The notes beneath the pieces were generated by a model, which saw only the letters and a program-made list of their open reading frames with translations, did not search any database and was not told the origin of the DNA. This document shows, piece after piece, positions 1 through 8,787 of a DNA stretch of 64,000 nt. The position numbers and the translations under genes were made by a program. This DNA comes from Bradyrhizobium sp. WD16 (GTDB lineage Bacteria; Pseudomonadota; Alphaproteobacteria; Rhizobiales; Xanthobacteraceae): positions 930,001 through 994,000 of the forward strand of contig NZ_CP028908.1 in assembly GCF_024181725.1 (NCBI RefSeq), read 5' to 3'. Within the stretch, counting starts at the first letter, position 1, and the number at the start of each line of letters is the position of its first letter.

Positions 1-1
1 C

Positions 2-292
2 AAGCGCTATCTGCACATGATCTTCAGCGACCGCGGCATGACCGTCAGCGACTATATCTGGCAGGCACGGCTGCAGAACTGCCGTCAGGAGCTTGAGGAC
101 GCCCAGGGCAAGACCATCACCGACGTCGCGTTCTCGTGGGGCTTTTCCAGCTCGTCGCACTTCAGCCGCGTCTTCCGGCGGTACTTCGGCGTCTCGCCGT
201 CGTCCATCCTCAAGGTGCAGCACCAGCATCATCTCGCCCCGGATGCCTTGATGAAGCAATCGGTCCGGACCTTCAGGTTTCCCAGCGCATAG
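2..292 (+). CDS. AraC-family transcriptional regulator, C-terminal end (partial)
   Basis: The reading frame is open from the left edge to a TAG at 290-292, so only the last ~96 residues are seen. They hold the AraC/XylS DNA-binding domain: the first helix-turn-helix with its linker, and the second one with the family signature (ITDVAFSWGF, then SHFSRVFRRYFG and SPSS). The residues after SPSS are an ordinary variable tail. Third codon positions are less GC-rich than in the core genes further right. The effector domain lies outside the window, so the inducer cannot be guessed. It converges on mobR with a 113-bp gap. Family assignment is secure; the role is unknown. Confidence 0.85.
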   Translation, partial: KRYLHMIFSDRGMTVSDYIWQARLQNCRQELEDAQGKTITDVAFSWGFSSSSHFSRVFRRYFGVSPSSILKVQHQHHLAPDALMKQSVRTFRFPSA

Positions 293-405
293 TTTGGGCG
301 CGGCGCGCTTCTGGCCGCCACGCTGCCCGGCCGATGTCCGTCCGACATCCTCGATGCGGGCGTTCGTCGACAGGCGCGAAGATCGTCGCGTGATGCGACC
401 GACGA

Positions 406-900
406 TCAACCTGGCTCGCCCCTTGCCACGTCTCGCAACGGCGCTCTACTGAGTTCGTTGGCCGCAGCGATCGTCTTCCGCAGAAGCCGCAGGAACTGCT
501 CTGCTTCCTTTTCGGTCAGGCCGCGCAGCATGATCCGCTGCGCGGCCTCGACCGCCGGCACTATCCTGCGAAGAGTTCGCCCGCCCTCAACGGTGAGCCG
601 CAATTCGCGGGCGCGCCTGTCCCGGCTGCTCGGGTGGCGGACCATCAAGCCCTTCTGCACCAAGCGGTCGACGACCCCGGTAATCGTCGTTCGATCATAG
701 GCAATCAATCCGGCCAGCGTCACTTGATCAATTCCCGGGCTCGCGCCGACGGCCGAGAGAGCCGCGTATTGCACGGGGGTGAGGTCAAATCCTGCCTCCT
801 CGACCTCGTTGACGAACACAGCCACCGCGATCTGCTGAAAGCGGCGCGCCAGATGGCCGGGCATCTCATTGTTGTCTCTTACCACACCGCTATCTTTCAC
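406..900 (-). CDS. mobR: MarR-family repressor, MobR-like
   Basis: A 164-residue winged-helix regulator. The GTG start at 898-900 is chosen because GAGGAGG lies about five bases upstream; a later ATG at 862-864 would give 152 residues with a weaker site, and open frame further upstream is antisense to mobA. The MarR core is clear: LTPVQYAALSAVG, recognition helix region TTITGVVDRLVQKGL, wing with SSRDRRARELRLT, and a C-terminal dimerisation helix. It is divergent from mobA with 111 bp between them. In Comamonas a MarR protein, MobR, represses mobA and is released by 3-hydroxybenzoate; the same arrangement here suggests the same job (inference). It probably also represses itself, because its promoter overlaps the palindromes in the gap. 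Confidence 0.8.
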   Translation of the reverse strand: MKDSGVVRDNNEMPGHLARRFQQIAVAVFVNEVEEAGFDLTPVQYAALSAVGASPGIDQVTLAGLIAYDRTTITGVVDRLVQKGLMVRHPSSRDRRARELRLTVEGGRTLRRIVPAVEAAQRIMLRGLTEKEAEQFLRLLRKTIAAANELSRAPLRDVARGEPG

Positions 901-922
901 CGCGCCCTCCTCAACAATCGGG

Positions 923-958
923 TTGACTAGTATACTGATGATCAGCATGCTGAGTAAA
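923..958. promoter_or_regulatory. Overlapping mobR/mobA promoter and probable MobR operator
   Basis: Two perfect 8-bp palindromes, AGTATACT (929-936) and AGCATGCT (944-951), sit 15 bp apart centre to centre, bounded by TTGACT (923-928) and AGTAAA (953-958). Read leftward, TTTACT and TATACT with an 18-bp spacer form a good sigma-70 promoter for mobR. Read rightward, TTGACT with a poor -10 (CATGCT) 17 bp on could serve mobA. A dimeric MarR protein bound here would block both. The promoter is seen; the operator role is inference. Confidence 0.55.
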
Positions 959-1011
959 TACCCGGGAGCGCGATCGCTCCGCCCCCGGACAGTCCGGCAC
1001 GGAGGCGTCTG

Positions 1012-2949
1012 ATGCAGTTCCACCTCAACGGCTTCGAGCCGGGCGATCCGGAAATCGTCGATCCGACCGAGCGGCATTCGCCGCCGGGGGCATCCGGCAC
1101 CGTTCCGGAAGAGGTCGATGTCCTGATCGTCGGTTGCGGGCCGGCGGGTTTGACCCTGGCGGCGCAGCTTGCTGCCTTCCCTGACATCAAGACCTGCATC
1201 GTGGACCAGAAGGCTGGCCGATTGCTCCGCGGCCAGGCCGACGGCATCGCCTGCCGCACGATGGAGATGTTCCACGCCTTCGACTTCAGCGAGCGCGTGC
1301 TGAAGGAGGCCTATTGGGTCAACGAGACGACGTTCTGGAAACCGGACGACACCTCCTGTGAGAAGATCGTCCGCAGCGGCAGGGTCCAGGACGTCGAGGA
1401 CGGGCTCTCGGAATTCCCGCACGTCATTTTGAATCAGGCCCGGGTGCATGACTTCTTCCTCGACCACATGCGCAGATCGGCGGCCAAACTCGAGCCGTAC
1501 TATGCACGGCGCGCGCTCGAGGTTCGGGCCGACGCGACCGCGGCCGGTGCCGACGGCTCCTCCCGCCCGGTGACCGTCAGGCTCGAGCGCCTCGACCCCT
1601 CGCACGAGGGACAGATCGAGACAGTCCGGGCCCGCTTCGTCATCGGCTGCGACGGCGCCCGCAGCACTGTACGCAAATCCATCGGGCGCGTTCTCCACGG
1701 CGATTCCGCCAACCATGCCTGGGGAGTGATGGACGTCCTGGCTGTCACCGATTTTCCGGACATTCGCCTGAAATCGCTGATCCAATCCTCGACCGAGGGC
1801 AGCATCATCGTCATCCCGAGGGAAGGCGGCTATCTTGTTCGGCTATATGTTGAACTCGCTGCTCTCGACGTGGGCGAGAGGGTCTCCAGCCGCAACGTCA
1901 CTGTCGATGATCTGATCGCGAAGGCGCAGCGAATTCTCAACCCGTATACGCTCGAGGTGAAAGACATCGCATGGTGGTCCGTTTACGAGATCGGCCAGCG
2001 GCTATGCGACAAATTCGACGACGTCCCGGCCGACGAGACCCAGACGCACCTGCCCCGCGTGTTCATAGCCGGCGATGCCTGCCACACCCATAGCCCGAAA
2101 GCCGGCCAGGGCATGAACGTATCCATGCAGGATGCCTTCAACCTGGCGTGGAAGCTCGCTTCGGTTCTCCGGAAGCAGTGCGCTCCTCGCCTCCTGCAGA
2201 CATACTCCGCGGAACGCCAGGCCATTGCGAAGGAGCTGATCGATTTCGACCGAGAATGGGCCGCGATCCTGGCATCCGCGAACAGCGGAGAAGGTGACGG
2301 GTTCGATCCCGCCAGGACCCAGAATTATTTCGTCAGACACGGGCGCTACACCGCGGGAACTGCGACGCAGTATCGTCCGTCGATGATCACCGCCGAACCG
2401 CGCCATCAGCATCTTGCGACAGGATTCGTCGTCGGCACGCGCCTGCATTCCGCGCCGGTCATCCGTCTCGCGGACGCCAGGCCGGTTCACCTCGGCCATG
2501 CCGTCAAGGCTGATGGCCGCTGGCGGATCTTCGCCTTTGCCGGAGCAGAGGATCCGACTGCAGCCAGGTCCGCTATTCACGCCTTGTGCGACTTTCTGGC
2601 CGAAGATCCGGACTCTCCCGTCCGGCGGTACACTCCGCGTGCAGAGGACATCGATTCGGTCATCGATGTCCGTGCGGTATTCCAGCAGGGTCATCGCGAG
2701 CTCGCCATCGAAGCCCTGCCTTCCTTCCTTCTGCCGCAGAAGGGTCGTTACGGACTTCGCGATTACGAAAAGATCTTCTGCGCCGATCTCGAGGACGGTC
2801 GCGACATCTTCAAAATCCGCGGCATCGATCGAGAAGCGGGATGCATGGTCGTCGTCCGGCCGGATCAGTATGTCGCGCATGTTCTCCCGCTCTCGGCTCA
2901 TGCGCAGCTCGCGGCATTCTTCGACGGCTTCATGTTGCAACGGAACTGA
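1012..2949 (+). CDS. mobA: 3-hydroxybenzoate 4-monooxygenase
   Basis: A 645-residue FAD-dependent aromatic hydroxylase (class A flavin monooxygenase) that turns 3-hydroxybenzoate into protocatechuate with NADPH and O2. Visible motifs: N-terminal dinucleotide fold VGCGPAGLTLAAQLA (about residues 40-55), the GQADGIACRTMEMF segment, the DG motif CDGARSTVRKSIG, the GD motif AGDACHTHSPKAGQG (about 350), and a C-terminal thioredoxin-like domain ending near VVVRPDQYVAHVLPL. From memory the sequence follows Comamonas testosteroni MobA nearly end to end, including the first residues MQFHLNGF, so start and substrate are well supported; a related phenol hydroxylase is the alternative. Divergent from mobR. 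No protocatechuate ring-cleavage genes lie in the window. Confidence 0.88.
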   Translation: MQFHLNGFEPGDPEIVDPTERHSPPGASGTVPEEVDVLIVGCGPAGLTLAAQLAAFPDIKTCIVDQKAGRLLRGQADGIACRTMEMFHAFDFSERVLKEAYWVNETTFWKPDDTSCEKIVRSGRVQDVEDGLSEFPHVILNQARVHDFFLDHMRRSAAKLEPYYARRALEVRADATAAGADGSSRPVTVRLERLDPSHEGQIETVRARFVIGCDGARSTVRKSIGRVLHGDSANHAWGVMDVLAVTDFPDIRLKSLIQSSTEGSIIVIPREGGYLVRLYVELAALDVGERVSSRNVTVDDLIAKAQRILNPYTLEVKDIAWWSVYEIGQRLCDKFDDVPADETQTHLPRVFIAGDACHTHSPKAGQGMNVSMQDAFNLAWKLASVLRKQCAPRLLQTYSAERQAIAKELIDFDREWAAILASANSGEGDGFDPARTQNYFVRHGRYTAGTATQYRPSMITAEPRHQHLATGFVVGTRLHSAPVIRLADARPVHLGHAVKADGRWRIFAFAGAEDPTAARSAIHALCDFLAEDPDSPVRRYTPRAEDIDSVIDVRAVFQQGHRELAIEALPSFLLPQKGRYGLRDYEKIFCADLEDGRDIFKIRGIDREAGCMVVVRPDQYVAHVLPLSAHAQLAAFFDGFMLQRN

Positions 2950-2988
2950 AAGCAGAGCATCGATTACATCCCGGCGCGAGCGTCTCCG

Positions 2989-4305
2989 TCATGGCCGATC
3001 GAGCCGGCGCACTGCGCGGCAGGATGGAGGCCGGCGATCCGCGCCGTTTCCGGCGAGATCCACGGCGTCAATGGCGGGCTGCTGCAGTCGTGCGAGGCAG
3101 AGATGCTGGCTGATCCACTGCGGGCGGACGACGAGCAAGAGACCCGCGACAAGGCAGAGTACGCCGCCGGCGGCGAACGCGAGCGGGTAATACTGCGGAC
3201 CGGCGGCCGCGACGGCGAACGTCGTCGCGGCGGCCGCGCCGTGATGCGCCACGGCAAGGATCGACATGACGCCGCCGATCTGCAGCCGTCCGAACCGATC
3301 CAGGCCGATGCGCACGAGGGCCGGCATCGTCGCGGCCGAATCAAGGCCGTAGAGCACGGCGAATTCCGAAAGCTCCCGCAAGCTGAACGAGCTCAGCGGC
3401 AGCCACAACAGGAGCACCGCGCGGCCAAAGTAGTAGGCGGCCAGGAGCCGCATTCCTGACAAGCGATCGGCCGCCGCGCCGAAGGCGAGCCCGCCGATCA
3501 CCGCCGCGATGCCGCTGGCCGCGACTGCGCCGGCGCCCGACGATGCGCTGAGCCCCTCGACACGGCAGATGCTGATCAGGTGATTGCCGACGAGTCCCGT
3601 CGATGTGACGCCGCAGACGCATGTCAGGACCAGCAGCAGCCAGAAATTTCCATCCCGCGCCGACGCGGCGACCGACCGCCGCGAGGCGAGAGCCGCATTC
3701 CCGACCTGAGCGGAACGGCAACGGTCCGGGATGAAGACGGCGGCACAGGAGATGGCGGCGACGACCACGACCGCCATCGTCGAGATCACCGCCACCCGCC
3801 CAAGGCTTTCGATCAGCACCGCCGAAAGCGGCAGCGCGAGCATCGGCGCCGCGAGCGCGCAGGACAGGAACAAGCCGGAGGCGGTGGCACAGTGCTGCGG
3901 ATAACGTTCGGCGGTGACGACCGATCCCACCACCATCGGCCCGATGCAACCGCTTGCCCCGATGCCAAGCGCCCAGACCAGCGCCAATTGCCGCGGCTGC
4001 AGGTCGACGGCCGACAGCAGGAGCATGCCGAGCAGGACGCACAACACGCTCGCGATCGTTCGGCGCAAGCCGACGCGCGCAATGAGGAAGGCCCCCAAGG
4101 GCGCGGCCGCGACCGACAACAGCATCCCGGCCGAGATTCCGCCCAACAGCGTCGCTTCCGACCACTGACGCTCGCGCACGAGCGAGTCGGCAATGACAAG
4201 CGGCAGGGCGCTCACGACCGCGCTCGAGGCGGTCGCGCCGGCGCTGGCGATCAGCAGTGCATGCCTCGCCACTCTCCCGCGGCGACGCCCGGCAGCGACA
4301 CTCAT
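2989..4305 (-). CDS. MFS transporter
   Basis: A 438-residue major facilitator protein with about twelve hydrophobic segments in two halves. The loop after the second segment has a loose form of the MFS motif (FLIARVGLRRT), echoed in the second half by FGAAADRLSG. A basic N-terminus (GRRRGRVARH) fits the inside-positive rule. It is the last gene of the leftward operon, starting 55 bp after the amine-oxidase gene, and converges on mobA with a 39-bp gap. Its place suggests uptake or export of a substrate or product of the amine pathway, but the sequence does not show which; uptake of an aromatic acid for mobA is also possible. The C-terminal ~25 residues are polar and unlikely to matter. Confidence 0.8.
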   Translation of the reverse strand: MSVAAGRRRGRVARHALLIASAGATASSAVVSALPLVIADSLVRERQWSEATLLGGISAGMLLSVAAAPLGAFLIARVGLRRTIASVLCVLLGMLLLSAVDLQPRQLALVWALGIGASGCIGPMVVGSVVTAERYPQHCATASGLFLSCALAAPMLALPLSAVLIESLGRVAVISTMAVVVVAAISCAAVFIPDRCRSAQVGNAALASRRSVAASARDGNFWLLLVLTCVCGVTSTGLVGNHLISICRVEGLSASSGAGAVAASGIAAVIGGLAFGAAADRLSGMRLLAAYYFGRAVLLLWLPLSSFSLRELSEFAVLYGLDSAATMPALVRIGLDRFGRLQIGGVMSILAVAHHGAAAATTFAVAAAGPQYYPLAFAAGGVLCLVAGLLLVVRPQWISQHLCLARLQQPAIDAVDLAGNGADRRPPSCRAVRRLDRP

Positions 4306-4360
4306 CTCATGTTTCTCAAGAGGCGAGGAAGCGCTTCGACGCTTTCCCCGCCGCGCGAAC

Positions 4361-6325
4361 CTATCGATCAGCCTTGGCGTGGCAGCTCGCAGCGTTGGTT
4401 TCGCTCACCAGGTCGATGCCTGGATTGTGGTCGAAGAAGCCGCTCGGCATCAGCTTGAATCCGGTGAAGATGCATGGCTGGACGGGAAAGTCCTCCGGAC
4501 GGACCTGGTGATGGAGCCCAAAGGTGTGCCAGACTACCAGATCCTGGTCGACCAGCGGCCTGTCCTTCTTGACGAAATCGGCGACCCCGCCCGACCCGTC
4601 CGAGTGGTTCATGTATTCGCCGGCGGGATAACGCTCCTCGGGATCGAACGCCGTGACCCACAGCTGATTGCTGGTGAAAGCCGAACGACGGCCGGACGGC
4701 GAGTTGGCGGCGACGAAGGGCGTCACGGGATGCGTCGGCTCCAGCTTGTAGGCGGTCGGCAGGCCGACGTGGTTCTTGCGCTCGGCGCTTGCGATCCTCC
4801 ACGCGCGATGGGTTTCCAGATTCGCCCGCCGACCGGCCGCGAGCTCCGAGCGCAGCACCGTCTCCTCCTCGTAGAAGGCGTTGCCATAAGGATTGTCCGG
4901 CCCTTCCGGCGCGGCATAGGTGTTCAGTTCGACAACCCTGTTGCGGTCACCGTCGACGCTCATGTCCAGCCGGGCGCAGAAGATATGCTGGTGAATGTGC
5001 CCGAGAACGCCCGGCGAGACCTCCTTGCCATAACGACCGGGCTTCCCGGGATGGCAGGCGGTCGTATTGATGACGCCGGTCGCCTTCAGCTCCAGCTCGA
5101 TCGAGCCGTCCGTGTGGAAATACCAGAAGATGCCGTACTCGTAGTTGGCGACCGTGCAGATGCAGGAGACGACGAACCTGCGGGCCCGGCGGGATTCGAC
5201 GCGATCGGTGCGAAAATCCCAGTGCTTCCAGAGAAGCCCTGCGTCCTCTTCATGGATGCAGACGGCGTTCTCGATCGTGACGACATCGCCATTCATCGTG
5301 GCAAGGTTGGCATCGAGATACTGGATCGCCCCGAGACAATCGCAACCGAGCTTGAGCGAGTTTGCCAGCTTGCCGATTCCATACTCGCCGATGTCGAAGA
5401 CATTCTTGCGGAAATGACCGAGATCCGGCGTACCGTATGGCACCACCATCTCGACCAGCGATGCACGATACATCACCGGCCTTCCGTCGTAACTGATGTC
5501 GTGAAGCGTCAAGCCCTCGCGAGAGTTGAAGCCGATGCGAAAAGCCCACTTGTCCCAGCTGACCTGATGGCCATTGAGCTTGAACGAAACCCCCTCCGGC
5601 TGGACAACATTGAGCGGCTTGTAAGGCTGACGGGGCTTGTCGATGAACTGGGCCTCGTAGTTGCCCCCCTTCTTCGGTATCGGAATGATCTCGTGATCGT
5701 CGACGCGCAGCACCTCGCCGGTCTTGATGTCGACGATTGCGTTCAGCCCGCCGATCGGATGGGCGTAGAAGTTTTCGTTCTCCCCGAGGCGCAGCCACGC
5801 GAAGACGTGGGCAAGGTATCGGCCTTCTTCGTCCGGAATGTCGAAATTCCCGGCGGACCATGGGTCGATGCAAACGCTCTCCATGTCATCGATACCGCGA
5901 CGCTTGCAGGCGGCGATGAAGTCCGGCGACCGCCTGACCGCTTCCTCGATGGTCGTGAACTGTTCGAGCTGGATCATCGGCTTCGCGGAGGCGATATAGT
6001 CCGACTTGAGGACTTTCTTCTCGTCCAACGACACGATGAGGCGCCAGACGCCGTCGCGTTCGATCTGGAAAAGATTGGCGCGCGCCTGCCTGGGAACGGG
6101 ATCACCCTGCCGGAACGAGCGCACGATCTCCTTGGCGGGCTCGTAGAGTTCGACGGTCTCGAAGCAGAATCCCGCGCCGAAATTGGCATCAGCCCGCACG
6201 ATCCGGAAAACCTCGAGAAGCTCTTCCCTGGAGAGCGGGTCCAGAGGGTGCGGCGCGCCGCTGACCTTGTCCGGGTTACCACAATGACATGCAGCGCCAT
6301 CATCAGTCGTTTTTCCGGTGTTCAT
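4361..6325 (-). CDS. Copper-containing primary-amine oxidase
   Basis: A 654-residue copper/topaquinone amine oxidase: RCH2NH2 + O2 + H2O gives RCHO + NH3 + H2O2. Catalytic parts are all present: base Asp311 (VFDIGEYG), the self-processed Tyr395 in TVANYEYG, copper ligands His445 and His447 (HIHQH) and His606 (GLHHQVRPEDFP). Spacings (84 from Asp to Tyr, 159 between the second and third His) match Arthrobacter globiformis phenylethylamine oxidase. The start MNTGKT is chosen because AGAAGGGA lies seven bases upstream; an in-frame ATG 48 bp earlier lacks such a site. There is no signal peptide, so it is cytoplasmic as in Arthrobacter. It follows the dimethylformamidase gene by 102 bp on the same strand, which suggests it removes the amine made by the hydrolase. 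Methylamine or phenylethylamine/tyramine are candidate substrates. Confidence 0.92.
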   Translation of the reverse strand: MNTGKTTDDGAACHCGNPDKVSGAPHPLDPLSREELLEVFRIVRADANFGAGFCFETVELYEPAKEIVRSFRQGDPVPRQARANLFQIERDGVWRLIVSLDEKKVLKSDYIASAKPMIQLEQFTTIEEAVRRSPDFIAACKRRGIDDMESVCIDPWSAGNFDIPDEEGRYLAHVFAWLRLGENENFYAHPIGGLNAIVDIKTGEVLRVDDHEIIPIPKKGGNYEAQFIDKPRQPYKPLNVVQPEGVSFKLNGHQVSWDKWAFRIGFNSREGLTLHDISYDGRPVMYRASLVEMVVPYGTPDLGHFRKNVFDIGEYGIGKLANSLKLGCDCLGAIQYLDANLATMNGDVVTIENAVCIHEEDAGLLWKHWDFRTDRVESRRARRFVVSCICTVANYEYGIFWYFHTDGSIELELKATGVINTTACHPGKPGRYGKEVSPGVLGHIHQHIFCARLDMSVDGDRNRVVELNTYAAPEGPDNPYGNAFYEEETVLRSELAAGRRANLETHRAWRIASAERKNHVGLPTAYKLEPTHPVTPFVAANSPSGRRSAFTSNQLWVTAFDPEERYPAGEYMNHSDGSGGVADFVKKDRPLVDQDLVVWHTFGLHHQVRPEDFPVQPCIFTGFKLMPSGFFDHNPGIDLVSETNAASCHAKADR

Positions 6326-6427
6326 AGAACGATCCCTTCTGGTTGGTCCGACGATCTCATCGTGAAATTGCACAAATTGCAGTTCCTGGCGGCGCGCCCA
6401 CCCGCCGGCGATCGGCTCGACCGCGGG

Positions 6428-8746
6428 TCAGCGCCACTGCTTCTCTTCCGCCGTCCAGGCCGAGCCGGGCAGCTTCCCAGGCTTGGCAAAGGCCGACACC
6501 ACGTTGGCGAGCAGCCGCGACACGTTGTTGTCGAAATCGTTGAAGGGCAGCGACTGGCTGAAGGCGATCGAGCCTGTCGAGAACACCGCGCCGTGCTCGG
6601 GAGTCGTGAAATAGACCATGTCGGCGCGCACCCGATAATCGTGAGAGCCGGACAGGCCGGGATAGGGATAGAGCACTTCCTCGACCACGGTCTGGTAATT
6701 GTCGCTGTGACCTCCCGACGACGCGACGATCAGCGCATGCGGCGGCGTGCCCAGCGTCAGGTCATAACGATCGAGTTCCAGTCCGCCGGCCGCTCCCTGG
6801 GCGAGGCCGAAATCGCCGATGATCTCGCCCTCGATCCCCTCGAACATCCATCCTGCGCGGCGATGCCAGCTGTCGGGCATGCGGCGGAACGGCCGCGCCG
6901 AGTCGAACCCCTCGGATATGAAGCCGATGCCGAACACTTTCTGCGGTGGACGGCCGAGATCCTTCCACAGCCCGCTCTTCTGACCGGTGGTGGCGAGATA
7001 ATACTCGCCGGGGCGGGCCTGCCAGGCGCGCATGCCCGAGTTTAGCTTGCGGACCTCGATGCACCAGGGATCGTCGGGGTGATAGCCGATATTCCAGTAG
7101 TAGCCGTTGCCGCCGAGATAGAGAAAGCGGCCGCCCGACCCGATGTAGTCTTCGACGGCATCGAGAATGGGCTCCGAGACGTATTCCGGATGGGTGCCGC
7201 TGAGCACGACGCGGTAGGGCTCGAGCAGCGCCACGCCCTCGCGGTTGAGATCCTCGTCGGTCACGACGTCATAGCTGTAGCCCATGTGCTCGAGCCAGGC
7301 GATGATCGACAAATCCGCGGGGAATTGCCAGGTCACCCCCATCGACGACATCCGGGCCTTGGGTCGCATGTTGAGGATCGGCCTGCGATAGGTGCTGTAG
7401 CACACCCCCGCCCCATCGCTGTGGTGATCGTAGAGCGAGAGGCCGAACTCCGCCGTCTGATAGAGCTCGACGTCGGTCTCCGAGACGATCGGCGACTGGC
7501 CGGCCAGCGGCTGCATGATCTCGGCGTCGAAGCTGAGATGTTCATTGGCATAGGCGAGATAGCTGGCGGTGGGCACCAGGAACAGGATCGGCGCGGTCGG
7601 CCGCTCCGGCCGGACGAAGAACACGATGTATTCCTCGCGCAGCCCCCGACCATCGCCGACCCGCAGCCGGAACGCATATGCGCCGCTACGCAGCTTCGGG
7701 AGCTTCAGGCGCTTGGTCAGCTCCCACTTGCAGTCGATGATCGCGTCGTCGTGGAACTCGATGCCGCCGTACTGGTGCGGAGCGAGACGATAGCAATCGT
7801 CACGCCCGGCCCAGTTGAATCCGGTCTGGCCGCGCACCGGACGATTGTAGCCCGCGGCATGCAGCGCATAAGGGCCGGCGTCGACCACCCGGTCGCCGAT
7901 GCCGGTTGCCGTGTAGCCGAGCGAGGTGTCCCAGAACGCGACCTGACCGCTCGCCGGCGGCACGCCGCTGGCGCAAAACTGGTCGAGCTCGGCGCGCGAC
8001 AGCACGCGGTCGAAAACTGCGGGACGATCGAGCTTTCCATTGAAGCATTGCGTGACGAAGTGGCCACGCAACGTATGGAAGTCCTGTGCCCCCGCCATGA
8101 TGAACGGCAACTCGGGGGGATTGTGCGGGCGGAAGCGCAGGCTCTCGCGGACGTGCGAGCGGAAATCCACATTGGCGACCTTGCTGAGCAGGCCGTTGTA
8201 GCGGTTCGAGACGCCCTCCTGATAGAGCGTCGCGACGCCGGTGCGGGCGTCGAAGCTCGCCGCGACGAAGTACCAGTTGCTCTTGAGCAGTGGCACCTCG
8301 CCGTCGAGGTAGTCGACTTCGCTGCCGTCGCCATAGCCGAATTCGAGCAGGCCGTCGGGATTGAGCCACAGGCCGTAGCCGCGATTGCCGAATGCGTCCC
8401 AGCGTCCCATCAGGCACTGGCGCATGCCGCCGCCAGGACGGTTTGGAAAGACGAAGGTCGCAAGCGTGAAACTGCCGTTCAGGGCGAGCCGACCGTCGGG
8501 ATCCGCCACCGTCAGGAACGAGCCGACCTGGGTGTATTGCTTGCGAACCGGCCATTGTCCGTTCAGTTCGCAGTCCACCACCTCCTCACGATAGCCGGGC
8601 CCGGCCGGATGGGAATCGCCGTGGATCAGGCGCACGAGCTGGGCGTCGACGGACCTGGTGCCGTCAGCATGAACGTAGAATTCGATATCGTCGCCGGGCT
8701 TGACCGAAATCTTGTCGGCATACCCAAAGATCTTCTGCTCGGCCAT
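6428..8746 (-). CDS. dmfA2: N,N-dimethylformamidase large (catalytic) subunit
   Basis: A 772-residue protein matching the large subunit of dimethylformamidase (usually about 760), which hydrolyses N,N-dimethylformamide to dimethylamine and formate. It has an N-terminal beta-rich part, a LamG/concanavalin-like domain (about 60-260), and the catalytic domain shared with glutamine-amidotransferase-like folds (about 350-750). Paracoccus dimethylformamidase uses mononuclear iron held by two Tyr and one Glu, recalled as Tyr399, Tyr440 and Glu521. Here Tyr399 (YLAYAN), Tyr439 (SLYDHH) and Glu521 with His519 (GTHPEY) fall at the same places, so it should be active. The gene follows the permease fusion by 41 bp. 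The true substrate may be another N-substituted amide. Confidence 0.88.
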   Translation of the reverse strand: MAEQKIFGYADKISVKPGDDIEFYVHADGTRSVDAQLVRLIHGDSHPAGPGYREEVVDCELNGQWPVRKQYTQVGSFLTVADPDGRLALNGSFTLATFVFPNRPGGGMRQCLMGRWDAFGNRGYGLWLNPDGLLEFGYGDGSEVDYLDGEVPLLKSNWYFVAASFDARTGVATLYQEGVSNRYNGLLSKVANVDFRSHVRESLRFRPHNPPELPFIMAGAQDFHTLRGHFVTQCFNGKLDRPAVFDRVLSRAELDQFCASGVPPASGQVAFWDTSLGYTATGIGDRVVDAGPYALHAAGYNRPVRGQTGFNWAGRDDCYRLAPHQYGGIEFHDDAIIDCKWELTKRLKLPKLRSGAYAFRLRVGDGRGLREEYIVFFVRPERPTAPILFLVPTASYLAYANEHLSFDAEIMQPLAGQSPIVSETDVELYQTAEFGLSLYDHHSDGAGVCYSTYRRPILNMRPKARMSSMGVTWQFPADLSIIAWLEHMGYSYDVVTDEDLNREGVALLEPYRVVLSGTHPEYVSEPILDAVEDYIGSGGRFLYLGGNGYYWNIGYHPDDPWCIEVRKLNSGMRAWQARPGEYYLATTGQKSGLWKDLGRPPQKVFGIGFISEGFDSARPFRRMPDSWHRRAGWMFEGIEGEIIGDFGLAQGAAGGLELDRYDLTLGTPPHALIVASSGGHSDNYQTVVEEVLYPYPGLSGSHDYRVRADMVYFTTPEHGAVFSTGSIAFSQSLPFNDFDNNVSRLLANVVSAFAKPGKLPGSAWTAEEKQWR

Positions 8747-8787
8747 ACGTCGTAAATCTCTTCTTCAAAGGTGGTGATGCGAACGGA

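Noticed and set aside
406-1785. 459-codon open frame containing mobR at its C-terminal end
   Set aside because: The first ~295 codons are antisense to mobA; only the last 164, with their own GTG and ribosome-binding site, look like a protein.
4193-7045. 950-codon open frame on the + strand
   Set aside because: It runs antisense to the amine-oxidase and dimethylformamidase genes, whose domains and catalytic residues are intact.
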